From positions 1 through 7,062 of the forward strand of contig JAFADQ010000246.1 of the NCBI GenBank assembly GCA_023424725.1: a DNA stretch of 7,062 nucleotides, written 5' to 3'. Positions 4,566 through 7,062 of this stretch are shown here, one piece after another (positions within the stretch are counted from its first letter, which is position 1; each line of letters begins with the position of its first letter). Origin of the DNA: Bacteroidota bacterium (GTDB lineage Bacteria > Bacteroidota > Bacteroidia > Cytophagales > Hymenobacteraceae). The notes below the pieces were generated by a model that saw nothing but the letters and a program-made list of their open reading frames with translations, was not told where the DNA came from and did no database searches. Made by a program: the position numbers and the translations under genes.

Positions 4566-6248
4566 ATGAAGCAACTTATAGAATGCGTGCCGAACTTCTC
4601 CGAAGGCCGCGATATGAACATCATAAAACAGATTACCGACCAGATAGAATCGGTAGACGGAATCCGTTTGCTGGATGTAGATCCGGGCAAAGCCACCAAC
4701 CGCACCGTGGTAACGTTTGTAGGCGAACCGGAGCCGGTTATGGAAGCAGCTTTCAGAGCAATTAAAAAGGCATCGGAACTGATAGATATGAGCAAGCATT
4801 CTGGCGAGCACCCACGCTTTGGCGCTACCGATGTGTGCCCCCTTATACCTGTAAGCGGCATTTCTATGGACGAGACAGCCGAATATGCCCGCAAACTGGG
4901 CAAACGTGTGGGCGAAGAGCTTAACATCCCGATCTATCTCTACGAATCTGCCGCGCAAAAACCAGAGCGAAAAAACCTGGCAACCGTGCGCGCCGGCGAG
5001 TACGAAGGATTATCTAAAAAACTACAAGACCCTGAGTGGAAACCCGATTTCGGCGAAGCGAAGTTTAACTCCAGAGCCGGAGCAACCGCCATCGGAGCCC
5101 GCGATTTTCTGATTGCCTACAACGTTAACCTCAACACAACCTCTACCCGCCGTGCAAATGCCATCGCGTTTGATGTGCGCGAAGCCGGGCGTGTTTTGCG
5201 CGAAGGCGACCCGATAACTGGCAAAGTAGTGCTGGATAAGAATGGGAAAGAAGTCCGTATTCCGGGCAAGCTGAAGTCGGTGAAAGCGGTTGGTTGGTTT
5301 ATTGAAGAATACGGCATTGCCCAGATCTCTATGAACCTGACCGATGTAAATGTAACGCCTGTGCACGTTGCTTTTGATGCGGTGGTAGAAAGCGCCATGA
5401 ACCGCGGAATACGGGTTACCGGCTCGGAATTGGTAGGTTTGGTGCCTCTGCGGGCAATGGTAGATGCCGGAAAATACTTCCTTCGCAAGCAGGAGCGCTC
5501 TACCGGAGTGTCGGAGAAAGAATTGATCAAGATCGCCGTAAAATCTCTTGGTTTGGATGAGCTGAAGCCATTCGATCCGAAGAAAAAGATTATCGAGTAT
5601 TATCTGGAAGAAGAGAATGCGTCGCCGCTGGTGAACATGACCTTGTCTGCTTTCGCCGACGAAACCGCATCTGAATCTCCGGCTCCGGGCGGCGGTTCTA
5701 TTTCGGCATACATTGGCAGTTTGGGTATTTCTTTGGCTACTATGGTGGCCAACCTTTCGTCGCATAAGCGGGGCTGGGACGAGCGCTGGGAAGAGTTTTC
5801 TGACTGGGCCGAAAAAGGCGAAGACCTGAAAAACAAGCTCCTGCAATTGGTAGACGAAGATACCCGCTCGTTTAATGCCATTATGAATGCCTTCGGTTTA
5901 CCAAAATCTAACCCGGAAGAAACCGCAGCCCGAAACGAGGCCATTCAGGCCGCTACTAAACAAGCCATGGAAGCGCCGTTTAAAGTAATGGAGCTGTCTT
6001 TGCAGAGCATGGACGTAATAAAAGCGATGGCAGAAACAGGAAACCCTAACTCTGTAACCGATGCCGGCGTAGGCGCTTTGTGCGCACGGTCTGCCGTAAT
6101 AGGCGCTTATCTGAACGTGAAAATAAATGCATCGGGCCTGAAAGACCGCGCCTTTGCCGACGATTTAATAAACCGTGGCGCCAAAATGGTAGAAGATGCC
6201 AAAGAGCAGGAACGGGCAATTATAGAGGTGGTTGAGAGCAAAATGTAA
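4566..6248 (+). CDS. ftcD: Bifunctional glutamate formimidoyltransferase / formimidoyltetrahydrofolate cyclodeaminase
   Basis: A cytoplasmic fused enzyme of histidine degradation. It moves the formimino group from N-formiminoglutamate to tetrahydrofolate, releasing glutamate, then cyclises 5-formimino-THF to 5,10-methenyl-THF with loss of ammonia. The 560 residues contain the transferase N-domain (about 1-180, starting ECVPNFSEGRD, with the catalytic H82 in KHSGEHPRFGATDVCPLIP, the same number as in mammalian FTCD), the transferase C-domain (about 181-330, with GWFIEEYGIAQISMNLTD), a short Lys/Glu-rich linker (about 335-352), and a helical cyclodeaminase domain (about 355-560) with the ESPAPGGGS loop at 370-378. 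The length and order match the animal-type fusion. ATG 4566 is preferred; a TTG at 4560 would add only two residues. The gene follows hutI by 109 bases and ends in a strong terminator. Both domains look complete. Confidence 0.97.
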   Translation: MKQLIECVPNFSEGRDMNIIKQITDQIESVDGIRLLDVDPGKATNRTVVTFVGEPEPVMEAAFRAIKKASELIDMSKHSGEHPRFGATDVCPLIPVSGISMDETAEYARKLGKRVGEELNIPIYLYESAAQKPERKNLATVRAGEYEGLSKKLQDPEWKPDFGEAKFNSRAGATAIGARDFLIAYNVNLNTTSTRRANAIAFDVREAGRVLREGDPITGKVVLDKNGKEVRIPGKLKSVKAVGWFIEEYGIAQISMNLTDVNVTPVHVAFDAVVESAMNRGIRVTGSELVGLVPLRAMVDAGKYFLRKQERSTGVSEKELIKIAVKSLGLDELKPFDPKKKIIEYYLEEENASPLVNMTLSAFADETASESPAPGGGSISAYIGSLGISLATMVANLSSHKRGWDERWEEFSDWAEKGEDLKNKLLQLVDEDTRSFNAIMNAFGLPKSNPEETAARNEAIQAATKQAMEAPFKVMELSLQSMDVIKAMAETGNPNSVTDAGVGALCARSAVIGAYLNVKINASGLKDRAFADDLINRGAKMVEDAKEQERAIIEVVESKM

Positions 6249-6272
6249 TCTACAGTAAAAAATATTTTACTT

Positions 6273-6310
6273 AAAAAGCCCTTTGCAGACACTCGCAAAG
6301 GGCTTTTTCT
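6273..6310 (+). terminator. Strong intrinsic terminator after ftcD
   Basis: AAAAAGCCCTTTGC (6273-6286) pairs perfectly with GCAAAGGGCTTTTT (6295-6308), a 14 bp stem with an 8-base loop ending in a T5 run. The matching A5 on the left makes it potentially bidirectional. A weaker AT-only hairpin, GTAAAA (6255-6260) with TTTTAC (6265-6270), lies between the stop codon and this stem. Confidence 0.93.
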
Positions 6311-6407
6311 ATTAATCCGCAATATTTTTAAAAATTGTATTAAACCTTTAAGCCTGCCATCACTCTAAGAATTAGTAAACACAAACAAGAAACTAAAATC
6401 TTAAGAC

Positions 6408-6830
6408 ATGAAGAAGTTAATGATGATGTTGTTCGCCGCTACTTTTACTTTCGCCACTGCTCAGGCACAGGACGGCCGCAAAGAAATGAAGCACAAAAAT
6501 CCGGAAGAAAAAGCGCAGATGATGACAGAACGGATGAAGAAAAACCTGAACCTTACCGACGATCAGGTAGCCCGGGTAAACGAAATTCATTTGCAGCAAG
6601 CCCGTAAAATGGCAGAAGTGCGCGAAAAGCACGGCGATAACCGCGAAGCTGCAAGGGCCGAAATGAAGGGCATGAGAGAAGAAACCAATAAGCGCTACGC
6701 CGCGGTTTTAACTCCCGAGCAACTGGCCAAAAAAGATGAGCTAAAGAAAGAGCGTAAAGAGAAAATGAAAGCCAGGCACGGCGACCGTAAAGGCAAAGGC
6801 CACAAGAAAGGCCATGATAAGAAAAAGTAA
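6408..6830 (+). CDS. Small secreted Spy/CpxP-like protein (two LTxxQ motifs)
   Basis: 140 residues. The first 20 form a Sec signal peptide: MKK, a hydrophobic stretch LMMMLFAATFTFATA, then cleavage after AQA before QDG. The mature part is very rich in Lys, Arg, Glu and Met, predicted all-helical, with LTDDQ at 49-53 and LTPEQ at 101-105. This spaced LTxxQ pair is the signature of the Spy/CpxP periplasmic family (DUF4890-type in Bacteroidota), helical cradle-like proteins linked to envelope stress and, for Spy, ATP-independent chaperoning. The last 30 residues are strongly basic with Gly, His and Lys (for example GKGHKKGHDKKK), presumably disordered and possibly able to bind metal or polyanions; that is inference. 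The ATG at 6408 is the only start that gives the signal peptide. It stands alone between terminators at 6273-6310 and 6848-6888. No clear promoter was found, but a 12 bp AT palindrome sits at 6324-6335. The exact function is unknown. Confidence 0.8.
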   Translation: MKKLMMMLFAATFTFATAQAQDGRKEMKHKNPEEKAQMMTERMKKNLNLTDDQVARVNEIHLQQARKMAEVREKHGDNREAARAEMKGMREETNKRYAAVLTPEQLAKKDELKKERKEKMKARHGDRKGKGHKKGHDKKK

Positions 6831-6847
6831 AATATAATTATATACAG

Positions 6848-6888
6848 AAAGCGCCTGAATATAATTTCGAACCTTCGGGCACTTTTTT
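6848..6888 (+). terminator. Intrinsic terminator after the Spy-like gene
   Basis: GCCTGAA (6853-6859) pairs with TTCGGGC (6874-6880), including one G-T pair. The stem extends past a C/A mismatch by AAAG (6848-6851) with CTTT (6882-6885), and a T6 run (6883-6888) follows. The 14-base loop contains TTCGAA. The stem is weaker than that after ftcD, but the position and T-run fit. Confidence 0.75.
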
Positions 6889-6941
6889 CGTATAGTTTAT
6901 GTTATATTACTGTAACCGCTTTTAGCAAATTCTGCCAAAAA

Positions 6942-6955
6942 GTTAAGTTCTTAAC
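6942..6955. promoter_or_regulatory. Short inverted repeat before the last gene
   Basis: GTTAAG (6942-6947) and CTTAAC (6950-6955) flank a TT spacer, 24 bases upstream of the ATG at 6980. It could be an operator or a weak mRNA hairpin. In AT-rich DNA a chance occurrence is quite possible. Confidence 0.25.
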
Positions 6956-6979
6956 AACACAATTTAATTTAGAAACGAC

Positions 6980-7062
6980 ATGAAAAAGCTCCTTATAATA
7001 ACTTTAACCATCATTGGCACCTCAACTGCCGCTTTTAGCCAGGATATCATCGGTGTAAACCC
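6980..7062 (+). CDS. Exported protein, N-terminus only (3' end outside window)
   Basis: The ATG at 6980 opens a frame running to the window edge, giving 27 complete codons. The translation is a textbook signal peptide: MKK, the hydrophobic core LLIITLTIIGTSTAA, then a likely cleavage site after AFS before QD, followed by IIGVN. It follows a terminator on the same strand by 91 bases, with a non-coding leader between. The mature protein is not visible, so no function can be given. Secreted or outer-membrane proteins are the usual owners of such leaders in Bacteroidota. Confidence 0.75.
   Translation, partial: MKKLLIITLTIIGTSTAAFSQDIIGVN

Noticed and set aside
4499..4765. 88-codon + strand frame spanning the ftcD start
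   Set aside because: It reads the octamer leader and then the wrong frame of ftcD; no family resemblance.
5022..5846. 274-codon minus-strand open frame
   Set aside because: It is fully antisense to ftcD, whose domains and catalytic residues are unmistakable. The minus-strand translation is Arg/His/Phe-rich with no recognisable domain, typical of a shadow frame.

Overview
The window reads as ordinary chromosomal housekeeping DNA from a member of the Bacteroidota, probably a Cytophagales/Hymenobacteraceae-like bacterium. Several things point that way. Starts lack Shine-Dalgarno sequences. Two upstream regions carry exact matches to the Bacteroidota -7 promoter consensus TAnnTTTG. Short secreted proteins have MKK signal peptides ending before QD. 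The formiminotransferase and cyclodeaminase are fused. The genus is inference only. All recognisable genes lie on the + strand.

Layout. Positions 1-722 hold the 3' part of a gene for a type-1 periplasmic-binding-fold protein with a proline/lysine-rich tail. hemL (697-2007, tetrapyrrole synthesis) starts inside the end of that gene. Positions 2008-2446 are non-coding and packed with palindromes: four short hairpins, then a roughly 185 bp fold-back (MITE-like) element with perfect 15 bp terminal inverted repeats. dcd (2447-2983, dCTP deaminase) follows. After a structured 177-base gap come hutI (3161-4456, imidazolonepropionase) and ftcD (4566-6248, bifunctional formiminotransferase-cyclodeaminase), then a strong terminator. 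A small secreted Spy/CpxP-like protein (6408-6830) with its own terminator follows. The window ends in the first 27 codons of another exported protein (from 6980).

How the genes work together. hutI and ftcD are consecutive steps of histidine breakdown: imidazolonepropionate to formiminoglutamate, then transfer of the formimino group to tetrahydrofolate and deamination to methenyl-THF. The upstream enzymes (HutH, HutU) are not in the window. Both genes have the same octamer, TCCACTCA, tandemly repeated within 6-7 bases of the start codon. Each is also preceded by a plausible promoter element, so they may be transcribed separately but controlled alike. hemL and dcd have no evident functional link to them.

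I see no CRISPR array, phage, toxin-antitoxin or defence system, or complete insertion sequence. The parts most worth a second look are non-coding: the fold-back element and hairpin cluster after hemL, and the shared octamer leaders of the two histidine genes, one of which can form a hairpin with alternative pairing registers.
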